A stretch of 64,000 bases of DNA from Chondrosia reniformis (lineage: Eukaryota; Porifera; Demospongiae; Chondrillida; Chondrillidae). The stretch's first letter is position 1, and every line of letters starts with the position of its first letter. The position numbers were made by a program, and so were the translations under genes. This document shows, piece after piece, positions 38,301 to 52,538 of this stretch. Where the stretch lies: contig OX359193.1 in NCBI GenBank assembly GCA_947172415.1, forward strand, positions 6,318,501 to 6,382,500, read 5' to 3'. Below the pieces are notes generated by a model. That model worked only from the letters and a program-made list of their open reading frames with translations, was not told where the DNA came from and made no database searches.

Positions 38301-41300
38301 AAACAGCAGAGGTACTCACATTCTCTTGACATATTTATCACATGTTCATCACATGAACATCACATGCTTTCCTATGGAGACAGATGGAGGTGCTCACCAA
38401 ATGCCAAGTTCACCTGAGCTAATACTGGCTCATAACAGGATCCCCAAGTGGCTTCCGAAACAGAACACTCTATTACAGGAGAATGGGACTGTCACAAGGT
38501 TATCATGTGACAGTCATGTGACTTACTCCATATCCAATCATGGTACAGCTTAAGAGCAGCCATTTTCCTAACAACAGTGACATTATCCCAAGGTGGATCA
38601 ATTTCAACAACAGCTTCTCTGGTAGCTCTCTGTATGGCTTCCTCCTCAGCAAACACAGTGCGTCCACTCACAGCCACATCCGACTGGTGAAGAAGAGGCC
38701 TCGGAAAGTCTCTGAAAAGGAGCTACAAAGACAACAGAGTTGAGGTCTACACACCTTTCACGTCCAAATCAACTGACATACGTACCTGAAATACCTTAGC
38801 TTGACCCATCATATACCAGCCAATCAGTGTTGAGTACTCTACAGTTGGAGGATAAGGGGAATCCCCATCAATATCCCTCAGTTGGGCTCCCAAGTTGTCT
38901 CTTCCTGTCATGGTCGAGTCAGATAGCAGAGCGAGGGAAAGGTCCTGAAAACGTATCTCAAAGAGATGGAAAGCACAGCTGTCTCCATAGAACCCGTCTG
39001 CCTCACTGTAGTACAGTCTGGCATACTCCTCCTCCACTGACATGTACAGCTGATGTTTCTGCTTAACTAGAAAGAGAGGTGATATTATTATGATAGGCAC
39101 ACAATTAGTATATAATTATACATTAACCTCAAAAGTATCAATAAAAATTGATGTAGTTATGTTTTTGAAATGTAGCAAAGGTAAGGTAGGTCTTCTGAGT
39201 CGAGGCTAGGTCTTAAGCATTTCAACCTGATACTGCATATGTACAGTAAATGCAACTCATACCCCAATCTCACACTGCATACCTCAATCCTCACAGTGCA
39301 TACCTCAATCTCACACTACACACCCAATCTCACACTGCATACCTCAATCTCACACTACATACCCCAATCTCACACTACATACCCCAATCTCACACTACAT
39401 ACCCCAATCTCACACTACATACCCCAATCTCACACTACATACCCCAATCTCACACTACATACCCCAATCTCACACTGCATACCTCAATCTCACACTACAT
39501 ACCCCAATCTCACAACACATGATCTAGATTTCAAATGACATACTTGAAAGTTTCTTGCCCTTCTGATTAGCAAGCTGTACGACTTTGCTCTCAAAGGCTT
39601 TTAGCAAATCCTCTCTTTGTGGCCAACCATCTGACATCAGCTGCACGTCACATGACCAAAAAGATCACTAATTAATGTTTAACATAATGTTTTTGAAACT
39701 TACCATGTGATTGGATTTGAGTTTAAATTCAAAATCATAATCTTGAATTTGAAATGAAAACAAATCCGTTTGCAGGTATAGATCAGGCATCATATAAGAC
39801 GTTTCAGAAGGTTTAGAAGTAGAATGAATCAGTTGAATGAATTTTCTGATGTTGATAAGCTAGAAAGGGTAGAAGGGTTGGATGGACAAGGAGAGAAAAT
39901 TAATTCAAAACTTAGGTTGAATTTTTTGAAATTTCTTGAATGATGGTTGAATTTTAATTTCTTACTTTATCAAGGCAATCTACAAATTTGTAATTGTATG
40001 GGAAGTGAAGGGTTGTAGATGACGATGATATTAACCTAAAGAGAAATAGGAGGCATGTGACTGTCATGTGACCCAAACCGACTGTGTTCAAAGTGCCAAC
40101 TTACACAGCAGTATTATGGACATTAGATAGGTCAGGGAGGCTGCTTCTTTTAATTACAGGGTCATCCTTATCCAGCATTTTTAAGGAAAGGTCCTGCATT
40201 TAATTAGTTAAAATTTAAACATATCCAGGGCTACATAAAGGGGGGCAGGGGGTATTCCCCCCAGGATTGTTCTGCATGTATCCAGGGAGTATCAACTACA
40301 TTGATATTTAGTTGATGGCTAAATACTATTTCAATTTCTTTTCATCCATATTTTAGGCATTTAATAAAGAATTCTATTTCTATTTCAATTCATTATTAGT
40401 TACATTATCGCATCAAATGGCACAGCTCACCAAAAGTTCAATGATTCTTTTTTTCTCAAATAAACATTCAACCTTTTCAGATGTAGCCTTGAGGCAGCCA
40501 TTTTGAAGTATCAAAATAGACTGGCTAGTTGCACAGGTGACCCTTAAAATGAGAGCATTGTTACCATGGAAATGAGAGTATTGCTACCATGGAAATGAGA
40601 GCATTGTTTCCATGGAAATGATCAGTAAAGAAGTCTTACTTTGATGTCCGGCTGACTTTGATATTAACAAGTGATTTCTTTACTTTCAGGGACAAAAATA
40701 TAGGATACTTTGCAAGGTAGGAAGCCAGGGGGAGGGGGAGGGGAGATTTGGAATCTCCTTTAATTGCTTCCTCATTTTTTCTACTACCGTATATAGACAA
40801 TAAATCTGTAGAGTAAAGTTACAACACTTTGTAAATACAAAAGTAGGCAAAAGACTCTTTTTAAGTGTCAAAACCTTTGGTCTCCATAGCATAGGAGGTT
40901 GCAATGTGTTTCAGTGTACAATGTGCAGATGTGTTCCAATTAAAGTTGATATCCGACAAATCAACCTGTATTGCCTACAAAACATTGCATAGGTCGACAG
41001 GCACAGTGATGTGAGCCAGGAATCAATTTATGTACGTACATACCAGAGGTTCTTTGTGATCCACAGTGATGGTAAGGGAAGACGTCTCCACCAATCCTTC
41101 CGGCATATCTTGCATAAGCAGGCAGGGGAATAGCTATAAAAATGATTTAGACTAACTAAACCTGCCATATGCTTGCCAGAGGTGGTACCAACCTTTCCTT
41201 GATCTTCTAAAATCTCACAGGAAGCAACAGCTCCAAAAAGCTGCAATGTCAGTGCTTTGCAAGATTGCAACTGATTTGTAAAGGTCTTTGTACTGTTCTC

Positions 41301-44086
41301 TACAAAAACTCCATCCGTATGAAGAATTGCCAGGAGTTTGCTTCCACCACTTGTGTCTGACAGAAATGCTGTCACGTTTGTAGACTTTAAGGTTATTTTA
41401 CACTTTTCAAGTAGATGAAGATAAAATGAATCTCTGCCGGGTCCACCAGCTGGGGTAGGAGATAGGAGAGATGGGTACTGCTCCTTCACATAGACAGCTA
41501 GAGTGTGGATACTGCGACAGAGCTCTACAGAACATTCGGCTGAAACACTACTTGTGGTAAACTGCAGACAAATGGGGTGATCCCTTTCGTTATCATCAGG
41601 ACACTCCTCTTTTGAAATTTCAGCAAAGCAATTGCCTATAGCTACAACTCTACCCCAGATATGTCGATGGGTAGAAGGCAATACTGTAGGGTCATCCTCA
41701 ATGAAGCTTGGCTTATTGTGTCCTTTTGGAGGTAGGCCTGGCACATGGAGATAGAGATCATTCAGTCTCACCGACCCCTTGGGGGTGAGGTGACTCTGGA
41801 GGAAACTAGACATGGAGGCCAGCATCAGACGACACACCAAAGATGAGGACTGCTGGGGGGAGGCGGAACTGATAGAAAAGTCAACCCTCCAATCAGATGC
41901 TTCAATTGTGGTAACCATGGGAACCCCAACTACCAATTCAATTAAGTTTTTACTACTCTTTTCTGGCTGTTGATCAGAAAGAGAACTTGTAGACACTTTC
42001 ATATCCTTAATGACATTCATTACATAAGTGTACCAATAGTACAATTCTTTATCCTCCAAAGACCCTCTCAGTGAATTCAAATTGAGAATGTTGGTGGCCT
42101 CTTGGCTTGACATCTAATGAGAGATTCATAAATAGGGTATCATGCATTCAACTATGTTACCATAGTTACTAATAAATCAATAAGTACAGTAGTTGTAATA
42201 ATTCCAGATAGTGATAAAATGAAATGTATAGTTTAGCTATATCTAGATCAAGCAGATGGATCATATCCAAACATATCAGTTCCTCACCTTAGTCTTATGA
42301 TGAATCTGTTTTACAGTAACTGTTGGCACTGTATGGTTACTGAATACTTGTACATCTGAAAAGAAAACACAGTTGCCATAGAAACCTAGACTGCTTAATA
42401 AAGTGATCACATACTCAGAATATTGGTCTCCATGGAAACAAGCCCAGCCTGCTCCTGGCTAGACACAAGACATCTGGAAATCTTTACTGCTAATTTCCTG
42501 GAGAATGAAGTAATCTCTAGTAATACATTATAGCATTAGAACACAAATTGAAGCATTACTTATTTTTTGCCATAAAAATTATAGTTCCGTCTTCAACCAT
42601 CACTTCTGATTGCTGTATGGCAGAGGCATATAGAGGTGAATGTACTGCGCATACATACGTACGTACATACATATGTACCTTTGGTAAAAGGTTAATGAAG
42701 GGGCCCCTTGTATTCTGGATGGATGGCTGAGTCTCTGAACTTGCTACAGACAATCTTTCAGTCTTAAGTAATGAAAAAATATCTGCAGGACGTCAGAAGA
42801 AATACATAAACAAATATTTTAAAAAGATAATTATAGAGATATAAAAATTAGTCAGACAATCTATGCCATCCACCTTCAGACATGTACACCGCTGCTGGCA
42901 CCATGTTCAGTTGTACAAGATGGACAGGTCTGTTTCCATGGAAACTAAAATCAATGAGCAATTGTCCAATCAATGAAAGTACAAAAAAGTCCCTTGAATC
43001 ATCAGTGGTCTGTAGCAGGGCAAACAGTAGCCACAGTAAATGACATATATATAGGTACAGTACACATTAACGTACCACATCCTTCTGCCTAAATACCTTC
43101 AAGGTTCCCTTTGATGTGGTCACTAGTAGTGCTATGCCACTCTTTTGAGGCGAGGGATGTAACTTGATGATTAGATCCTTAAGCATCAATGTTATTCTTG
43201 CTGAGTCAGCAAAGCTTAATGGCCAGTCTATAAAAACTTGTTCTGTAGACAGTTCAAACAGCTACATGAGGAGGGTTAAGTTTTACCATTCATACCACTT
43301 CAGAGTGTCTCTACTTACTTTTCCTATTACCTTCAAAATACTCAAGAAGCAAGATTGAAGTCTTCCATGCAAGATAATTGCTTTTAGCCTTTTAACTAGT
43401 TTGTGGGGAGCCTTTGGATTGGCATTTCTCTCTGTCGGGGGCACTTCAGTGCCGATACAATACACATCTTCCACCGATAGTCTTATTAGGCGACTAAATT
43501 GACAGTTGGAATAATTAACGTGGGAAAGATGTGTGATGGATGTCCTTTACCTTGATCTTGCATCAAACCATCGAAAATTCATTTTAATTGCTCGAAAACC
43601 CTACAAGTGCAACTTCGGTCATGTGACTTGCATGTGATTCACATGTACCAAACCTACTATTTCTCCACTTTTCCATCTTATTCTGACGAAATGAAGGCTG
43701 TTCAACCATATTCCGTTCACGCTCACATCTACACCAAATATCTTTCGTACAAGGTAAAGCACCAGCCATACAGCCAACCTACAGACAGCAATAATCAAAG
43801 CTAACACACAAGTATTGGAGATCTCCTGGAAGTGCAAACTCTGTGATCTAACCTTAACAGAAATAGGAATATAATTATATTCAGTATCAGATACGCTACA
43901 TATGTTATCCAAGAAGACCAGGGATAATTCATCTTCTTCTTCAGTTACAAGCAATAGATTATATCGCGCGGAATGACCGCCATTTTGGGGGGTTCGATTT
44001 ACAGATGGCCGCGCGTCGATACAAATCCACTTCCTAGATCTTGTAATTAGATTCACATTTCCATTTAAGGAAGTCGTAATACACAT
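32380..44086 (-). CDS. BLTP2: Bridge-like lipid transfer protein 2 (KIAA0100/Hobbit/FMP27/SABRE family)
   Basis: Very large hydrophobic-groove protein of the BLTP2 family, which bridges the ER to the plasma membrane and moves lipid. More than 30 small exons; I resolved some of them. Largest: 41193-42113 (307 codons). Others include 33961-34222 (GYWWIADKDGQLQLADVTL), 33632-33898 (CRDIAPVAGISVKEHFEVNV and LAVHLTQQFYNKMFEFFFP, the family signature), about 34582-34742 (TQYAMMLDIVNNVLLYKEPK), 33492-33559, 33330-33437 and one ending at 32979 (FIYVKVTKVPLFISYHG, then LEYHSQNWTWKDLF). Near the N-terminus is a single strong hydrophobic helix (VLALIIAVCRLAVWLVLYLV), as expected for the ER anchor. About 90 residues open to an upstream ATG (44086) precede it, which is unusual. 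The exact C-terminus near 32380-32420 (EKDISHLLGFTK) is uncertain. Confidence 0.85.
33008..33303. repeat. About 20-bp minisatellite with higher-order pattern, BLTP2 intron
   Basis: Units of gagagcagcacaccccatag type with variants (agcagtgcacc, gagagatgcacccctcatga). A stretch of about 100 bases recurs (near 33031 and near 33128), giving a compound order. It lies between exons 33330-33437 and the one ending at 32979. Confidence 0.92.
35466..35657. mobile_element. Foldback/MITE-like element, copy B
   Basis: Inverted arms of about 55 bases (35489-35545 and 35600-35657) both carry tctagaga(t/c)acagttt or its complement. The interior has cactgaagaagacccccc, shared with copy A at 1101-1295. Sits in a BLTP2 intron. 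No coding capacity. Confidence 0.8.
39240..39520. repeat. 20-bp intronic minisatellite (about 13 copies)
   Basis: Copies of cataccccaatctcacacta; the first copies are more diverged (cctcaatcctcacagtgc). Located in a BLTP2 intron. The plus-strand open frames through it are repeat artefacts. Confidence 0.95.
40551..40621. repeat. Three tandem X-box-like units in a BLTP2 intron
   Basis: Three copies of about 24-25 bases: gcattgttaccatggaaatg, gtattgctaccatggaaatg and gcattgtttccatggaaatg, joined by aga. Each contains a half-palindrome of the GTTNCCATGGNAAC type. Confidence 0.9.
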
Positions 44087-44172
44087 GTTCTACGGGTAGC
44101 TTTGTATGACTCTATCATTCATCCGGTAAAGTTGCCGAGAAATTCACATTGTGTGTTTCACCTTAAGTCGAC
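44087..44172. promoter_or_regulatory. Divergent promoter between BLTP2 and RAB35
   Basis: Only 86 bases separate the BLTP2 and RAB35 start codons as read. The minus-strand 5' region just left of it (43960-44030) is CpG-rich and contains AAAATGGCGG, a YY1-like site. The true BLTP2 transcription start may therefore lie there. Confidence 0.55.
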
Positions 44173-46101
<1,929 letters not shown>

Positions 46102-46236
46102 GTTTTCAAACTAGATTATTTTGATACAGTTCTCCACAATTGTTTACAGTTTGACATAAGTATACAAGTTTGTATTATATACTTTTATTTGTCATAACCA
46201 ATATGTAAATGTAGAGTGACAAAGTAAACTTTAGAT

Positions 46237-48759
46237 TTAGTGTGTATTTTTGCGGACGTAAATCAGCATGTAGGCTTGGGATGCGAGTACTTCTGCTCTG
46301 TCAGCAGGTTGTGTCTCACTGTCTGAGGTGTATAACCATTTCCCGTCTGGTAGCTTACGGTAAGTCACATAATGGCCGGACATCGCTTCCCCGTAGTGTA
46401 CCAAAATGGCTGCCAGATCATACACTATTGCATCTTTGGAAGTGCTATACAAAAGATGAGAAAACTGAGGATCATTAGAGTAATGATGAGATCATGAGTG
46501 GGCAAACCTTTCTGTAAAGGGAGCTAGGTTTAGCTGAGCCTCAAACCTGACATGTGCCTCCATTTTATTCATCTGTCTGCCATCTGGAGACCAGAGCACC
46601 CTTTGGATGTGCACACAGAGGCACTTGGGGCACTGAGAGGATAAAGATGATAATGAGTTGACTGGTACGGAGCACTTCTAGACACACCTTTTGAATCTTC
46701 ATGGCCTTTCTACAGGTCTGCAGTCCATGACCGTTCTAAGATAGAGGAAGACATCACTAAGGTGTACGGTACTGCGGGAGTACTAAAGAGTGGCTATCAC
46801 ATTAGACAGGATAGGAATGCTAGTGTAAGGACACACACACACACACATGGAGAAGTGGCTCCTGGGGTAACTGGACAGGACATACAAACATAAAGAATGC
46901 TTCTTCCTCCAACCTTTCCTTTCCTGTGAATGGCATCAGCACTCTACCACACATATCCATGTTTACATTGCAGGGTCTGAGTACGAGACTAGCATATGGT
47001 AGAAGATGGTGTTTAGATGTACCTGGTGTCATCCCCTTGGTAGCTAATGCCACACAAACCTCGTCTCTAGCTAGTGGGGAACACTATACCGTCACTGACC
47101 TTTGCACACACATTACAATGAACATCACTGATGTTTTCTGAACGTGTGAAACTCTCTAAACATGTTTCTATGGAGACCTGTCCCAGCTGAGACAGTAGCA
47201 CAAGAGATGTGGATAATAATCTCCTTCTGTACGCTACCTCATACACACTTACATTCGGAAACAAACTGCCTTGTAAGTTTGGAATATGGAGAGAGAGACT
47301 TTCAAAGGTTTCGATTTTAGGCTCAAACTACATAATACAAAACTGGAACAGTCATTGCATATGCTCCATAAACAGGAGCTGATATATATATAACAAATGA
47401 TGACCAAAGACCATATAATTTAAATGTCACACATGCTATGTGTGCATGCAGATAGGTCTACTCACGTTAGATTGGCAAGTGAGGCACGTGATTTGACTTT
47501 TGAGCAAGCCCTGAAATGGGGACTTTGTCGGGTGAGATGAACCAGACCCTGAAGCAGGACAGAGAAATACTCACTTTATAGTGCACCACAGGTCCACAAA
47601 TGAACTAAGAGATGGTACAAAGTTAACTCTACACTCTGTGTTATGACTGGGCAGACCATCATTAGTCTGGTAGCATCAACAGCATGTGATGCACTTGGAG
47701 TGTACACCTTTCTAACACAACATACAATAAGGCAGCACACACCTGCTTTTAAGTGAACCTGGGGTGACTTCAAGGATGGTGTGACATCATTCAGACTGGA
47801 GATTAAACCCTTTGAACATTCTTCCTGCAAATAAATATCAAGACATGTATCCTAGCTATACAAAGGACAGGCAACCTCTTCTTACTCTCTCTTCTTCTAT
47901 ACTTGACATCAATACTTGAAACAACTCATGAGCATCCTAAACAAGAAAACCAGTTGTGAGGTGTAGGAACATTTAGTTGCTAGGATATAGTTGCCCGGAT
48001 ACCTGTTGTCTAAAATCAATAACCCATCCGTGTGACATGATGGCATTGATTACATCTTTAGTCTCCAGACCGCCTTCAGCTTTACCTAGCCTATTAAGTT
48101 CTGCAGCAATCAGTAAACAATCTTAATATTCAATCCAAGTTATTAGAGTACGCATATTGCAGTTTAGCAGAGTGGGAAATAAACCCGGACCACTGGGGAA
48201 TTTTAGGTCTTAAAGGTATTATATACCAAACAACAAAAGGATAGCTTGAATGAAGGAAGGACAACATGTGATAAACAACACTCAGGCTACCCCATATATA
48301 TATACTAGGTGACATGAGACACACGTGTTCCATTGACACATGTGCTTTTGTGTGCTTACCTTTCATAATTGCGGAAAGTGCATTTGAAAGCTTTCCAAAC
48401 TTTACAATCTCTGAATTATTATTGATCCACTCTAGGAATTCAGGAACTGATGCTAATGCCTGTCCACAGAAAGCAAGAAGAAGAAAGCGTACATGTGTAG
48501 TCCAACCTACCACATCAGTTAAACTCACTTGCAGTACTGAATTAATAAAACAAGTGTTTCCTAGATTCCTCAGTCCACTTCTGCTTTGCTTACCTAAATA
48601 ATCATGTAATCACGTATAGACATCGAAACATGGCTTTGCAACTGGATAAACAGGCTAACATTTCCGCTCATCTTGTTCCCATGGCGACCCATAGTATACA
48701 TATAATATAACGGCAGCTCCCACTATAGCACCACAAGAACAGAGAAACAGAGTCGACAT
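46237..48759 (-). CDS. USP30: Ubiquitin carboxyl-terminal hydrolase 30-like
   Basis: Mitochondrial outer-membrane deubiquitinase that opposes Parkin-type mitophagy in other animals. Exon 1 starts MSTLFLCSCGAIVGAAVILY, one N-terminal membrane segment followed by a charged stretch, as in USP30. Exon 2 holds the Cys box GLRNLGNTCFINSVLQ. Further exons encode DAHELFQVLMSSIEEER (near 47900), PFQGLLKSQITCLTC (near 47500), IETFESLSLHIPN (near 47320), RRRLLSTSLVLLSQLGQVSI with a cysteine pair (CNVC, near 47100) and KCLCVHIQRVLWSPDGRQMN (near 46600). The last exon has the His box HYGEAMSGHYVTYRKL and then YTSDSE, which keeps the serine that replaces Asn/Asp in the USP30 triad. The gene is compact (2.5 kb). 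Its ATG is 78 bases from that of POLR2E. Confidence 0.92.
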
Positions 48760-48837
48760 GTCTTTCGTAAGTACGCAACTTGTATTTACTGTGTCGGCCA
48801 TATTATCTAGATAAAATCAAGTTGCGCAATATTTAAA
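48760..48837. promoter_or_regulatory. Divergent promoter between USP30 and POLR2E
   Basis: Only 78 bases separate the two start codons, so promoters and 5'UTRs must be shared or overlapping. No TATA box is clear; a ggccatattatc element lies at about 48797-48808. Confidence 0.6.
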
Positions 48838-50102
48838 ATGGACGACGAGCAAGAGACGTATAGACTTTGGCGTATTAGAAAGACCATAATGCAAGTCAGT
48901 ATAGTTAATAATCCAATATGTGACATTGAGTTAATTATTTCCGTTTGATTACAGATGTGTCACGACAGAGGGTACATAGTTACACAAGATGAACTGGATC
49001 AAACACTAGACCAGTTTAAAGAACATTTTGGAGAGAGCCCTAGGTACGTATCCAAGTGTTTGTGTCAGTGGATGAGCCACCAGAATATGTCCTCTCTCTA
49101 CAGCCAGAACCAGCCCTCCAGAGCCCAGCTGTCCATCCTCGTGGCACACCACAATGATCCAACAGATCAGATGTTTATGTTTTTCCCAGAAGAACCGAAA
49201 GTGGGCATCAAGACTATCAAACTGTAAGCTTGCACTTGTTGTGGTTTATCATGTGTCATGTTGACATGTAATGACACTTCATGATCATCAGCGCTGCTCT
49301 GTATTGATAGTATTAAGGGTAAGCTGCAGTAAGCACTACTTATTGGTAGAGCCGGTATCATTAACTGTACTTCATTAGTATTAGTGTATGTACAATAATA
49401 TGGCACTGCATTCTCTGAGATGAGGTATAGGGGCAATGTCTCTGTTGCCTAGCTACAACATTTCTGTTGCCTAGATACTGTCAGCGTATGCAAGAGGAGA
49501 ACATCACTCGGGCCATTATAGTGGTGCAGTCAGGGATGACTCCTTCAGCAAAGCAGTCACTGGTGGACATGGCTCCCAAGTACATCCTGGAGCAGTTCAT
49601 GGAGGCGGAGCTTATGATTAACATCACTGAACATGAGCTGGTACCCCAGCACATCGTCATGACAACAGAAGAAAAGAAGGAATTGCTGCAAAGATAGTAA
49701 GTCGGAGCATGAGCAGTTATTGGCCTATTCAATGCACATTGTGTCCTTATATTTGTACAATTAAAATAACTATTCACTGCAATTGTTTATTCCACCAAGT
49801 GAAAGTACATTGACCCATTGTCTCCTTGCCACACACACTCAGCACACATGGCCAGCTATAGTTATACTGTTGCAATTATGAAGTGCAGCCACTATAACAG
49901 GCTTACGCTATCTTGTGACTTTTGTTGATTAACTAACACCCTCTCAACCATTTCCAGCAAACTGAAAGAACATCAGTTGCCACGGATACAACAAAGTGAT
50001 CCAGTGGCGAGGTACTTTGGCTTGAAGCGAGGTCAAGTTGTGAAGATTATTCGACCGAGTGAAACAGCCGGAAGGTACATCACATACAGGCTAGTGCAGT
50101 GA
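48838..50102 (+). CDS. POLR2E: RNA polymerases I, II and III subunit RPABC1 (RPB5)
   Basis: Shared subunit of the three nuclear RNA polymerases. Exons: 48838-48894, 48955-49043, 49104-49223, 49475-49696 and 49958-50102. The protein starts [19 protein letters not shown]. The N-terminal domain includes [19 protein letters not shown] and [10 protein letters not shown]. The assembly domain is almost identical to the human protein ([52 protein letters not shown]). It ends [20 protein letters not shown] and ITYRLVQ. Length (about 210 residues) matches the family. Convergent with the next gene on the minus strand. Confidence 0.98.
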
Positions 50103-50305
50103 CTTTCAAGAATTAGTAACCGAATACATTGGAACATTGCATTTTTAAAGATTACAAAATAATTCAAAATGTAAATTATAGTATTACTGTTGCTATTACT
50201 GAAATAAAAATCTGAATTTCTGCCACTGATCTGGTTAAAGCTAGAGGAAAATGATTGAAATAACAATGTTGAAGAAAGGCAATAAAGATTATAAGAATTT
50301 ATTAG

Positions 50306-51328
50306 TCATGCTTGGGATTGTTGTGGGTTAAGTGGAGAAGTGATTGCCAGTGTGTCCATAAAAGGAAGTTGTGGCACAGTGACCTCACAATAACTGGGAT
50401 CACATTATGGAGGAATTAAAGTTATGTGATGGGTCTAGCATACCTTATGATATCCCTGTGTTGGGCCTAGGTCCAACTCCTCATCCTCTTCATTGTCATT
50501 AATGAGTCCCTTCTTCATCCCAGAGTTACTACAACAAACCACAACAACTCAAAAGGTCATTACACATTGGATACTTACTGGATCAAATATTCAGACACTA
50601 CAAAACATCACATCAAACTAGCTATCGTACCAGCCACAAAATTGTTAATCTCTTGCACTAGTATAAACATTTAAACAGAGCTACATTGCATTCATGGAAG
50701 CTAATATGTGACCACTTCAGTCTTGCGAATGGACCACCTTAACTGTTTCCTCTTTGTAATATTGAGTGATTTGCCCAGTTTCACAGACCTCTTTGGAGTA
50801 TCCTCGTACTCCACCAATTCCTCATCCTCTCGCTCTATATAACACGCCAGATACGTACGAAGAGGTAAGGCATCTAATGATAATTCTTTGACTATATGGT
50901 CGCTCACCTTGATAAGCACTGTCCTGAATTGCTATTAGCTCATCAGATGTCGTTTCTGGCTTTTTCAATGCACTTTTCTGAGCATATTTCGATACTTTTT
51001 TCGAATGCGTCAGTTTTCCCTCCGAGTGGTAATAAGGCGCTTCTTTCGTAGATATCGTCGAACGTTCTTCTTTCTCATCGGGTAGGTATTTTGGAGATGC
51101 ACCAGTGTCACTTAATGAGTCAAAACAAAGAAGAGGGGACGTGTCACCTTGAGTAAATGCTATTAAATTGTCAATCTCGTCCTCTGACTGCTGCGCATTG
51201 ACGGACGGAGAGGTGCCTATACCGCTATCAGATAAGAGGAACAGAGTATTGCTATCTTCACTACTATAATGGCTCTTTGAGATAAGATCTTGGTTGTTTC
51301 TAGTATCAAAGAGATTATCAGACGCCAT
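50306..51328 (-). CDS. Unrecognised acidic, Ser-rich protein
   Basis: I do not recognise this gene. Exon 1 (50908-51328) opens at ATG with MASDNLFDTRNNQDLISKSH and contains LSDSGIGTSP and SPLLCFDSLSDTGASP, both Ser/Asp-rich and disordered in character. The second exon has its right edge at 50834, with EREDEELVEYEDTPKRSVKL and then basic KRKQLRWSIRKTE. A third likely exon (about 50451-50536) encodes KKGLINDNEEDEELDLGPTQ and ends HK before a GTATGC donor. A last one may encode VTVPQLPFMDTLAITSPL and end at 50306. The splice from the second to the third exon does not keep frame with the sites I see, so that part is uncertain. The start is only 146 bases from the RPL6 stop, on the same strand. 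Confidence 0.6.
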
Positions 51329-51474
51329 TCCAGCTACCACTTACTACCTGAAACGAAATCCGCGAACACTAGTTTTACGTGCATATCATAATACGGCACT
51401 GCTTCTATCACGTGACGATAATGGCCAGGAAGTTATTAATAATTCATTAAACATACAGTGAGACATAATTTCGT

Positions 51475-52340
51475 TCAAAAGACCATTTTGTGAGGATATT
51501 GTCCTTTCTGCAGTGTAAACTTTGCTCTAAGGTATCCTGCCATCATCTTGTCAATGCGCTGTTTGACCTGTTCATCCACCAGTGCTTGATCTCCCTTTCT
51601 TCGATCGCTTACCTCATAACTGGATGACGAGTCAGCAAAGATGTTTCCATCACCTTTCTTTTTTTTGTCCACTTTTGTTCTCCTGAAATATCCATCATCA
51701 AGGTACTCTGGAAGCTGCAATGCCGATAAGTCCACTTTAGTTTGTGTTGCAATCACAAAAGCTTGGTTAACACGCCTTAAGGGTACGCCATTGACATAAA
51801 ATGGTCCGGTAACTAATAGCAACCCACTCTCCAATTGCTTCAGGAACACTACACGCTGTAAGGCAGGAGTACTAGTCATCACTTCCATCTTAACAACTAC
51901 AACAAGATGTGGCCTACCTTTCCCTTGTGTCTTCCCACTAGCAGGATAAGAACAGTGCCAGGAGTTATACTACTGCGAAGTTTGCAGACACCAGGCTTCT
52001 TGCGTGTCCTCAAAGGTCTCCGGTCGTCTTCTGTTGGGTAATAACGCGGCTACAGCATACATACATGAAATATTGAGACTTTCACAGGACTGCCACGAAA
52101 TGACATACAAATAATGCTACTTACAGATTTCTTGGTTAGTACAATTCTCTTTCCTCCATTTTTGGCTCCATTTACGTCTTTGACTACAAAATGCGGTTCT
52201 TTCGTTTTCTGAAAGTTCTTAACAGCAATTTTCTTTTTATACAAAGCCTTCTTTCTATACATTGCCGATCGGCCATAACGACTAATGCCACCAGCTAAAA
52301 TGTAGTTCCGAGGCTTTTGGCGAGGCTTTCCATTGACCAT
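51475..52340 (-). CDS. RPL6: 60S ribosomal protein L6 (eL6)
   Basis: Component of the large cytosolic ribosomal subunit. Coding exons: 52125-52340 ([20 protein letters not shown]), 51918-52049 ([20 protein letters not shown], then [17 protein letters not shown]) and 51475-51855 ([40 protein letters not shown], ending YPHKMVF). The [15 protein letters not shown] block is the eL6 signature. The protein is strongly basic, especially at the N-terminus. Just upstream, a 5'UTR intron (about 52343-52441) with a GTAAGT donor places the first exon inside the spacer shared with DDX55. Confidence 0.97.
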
Positions 52341-52538
52341 TTCTATTCACAACAAAATAAGAACATTTTTAAACATCCGTGTACATCTAAATTAAAAATA
52401 AAGAACTAGTTGTTCGAATTTAAAGACGATTCTCAAACTTACTCTCCTCTTCCTTGGTATTGTGTAATTCTACCACGTGGGTTATAAATGGCTGACCTAT
52501 GGGTACGGTAGGGATTTCCCCAATAATTAACGCCAACA
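52341..52538. promoter_or_regulatory. Divergent promoter between RPL6 and DDX55
   Basis: 198 bases between start codons, including the RPL6 5'UTR intron. CCACGTGG, an E-box palindrome, lies near 52472-52479, and a TATAAA-like string follows at about 52483. Pairing a ribosomal protein with a ribosome-assembly helicase suggests co-regulation. Confidence 0.6.
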
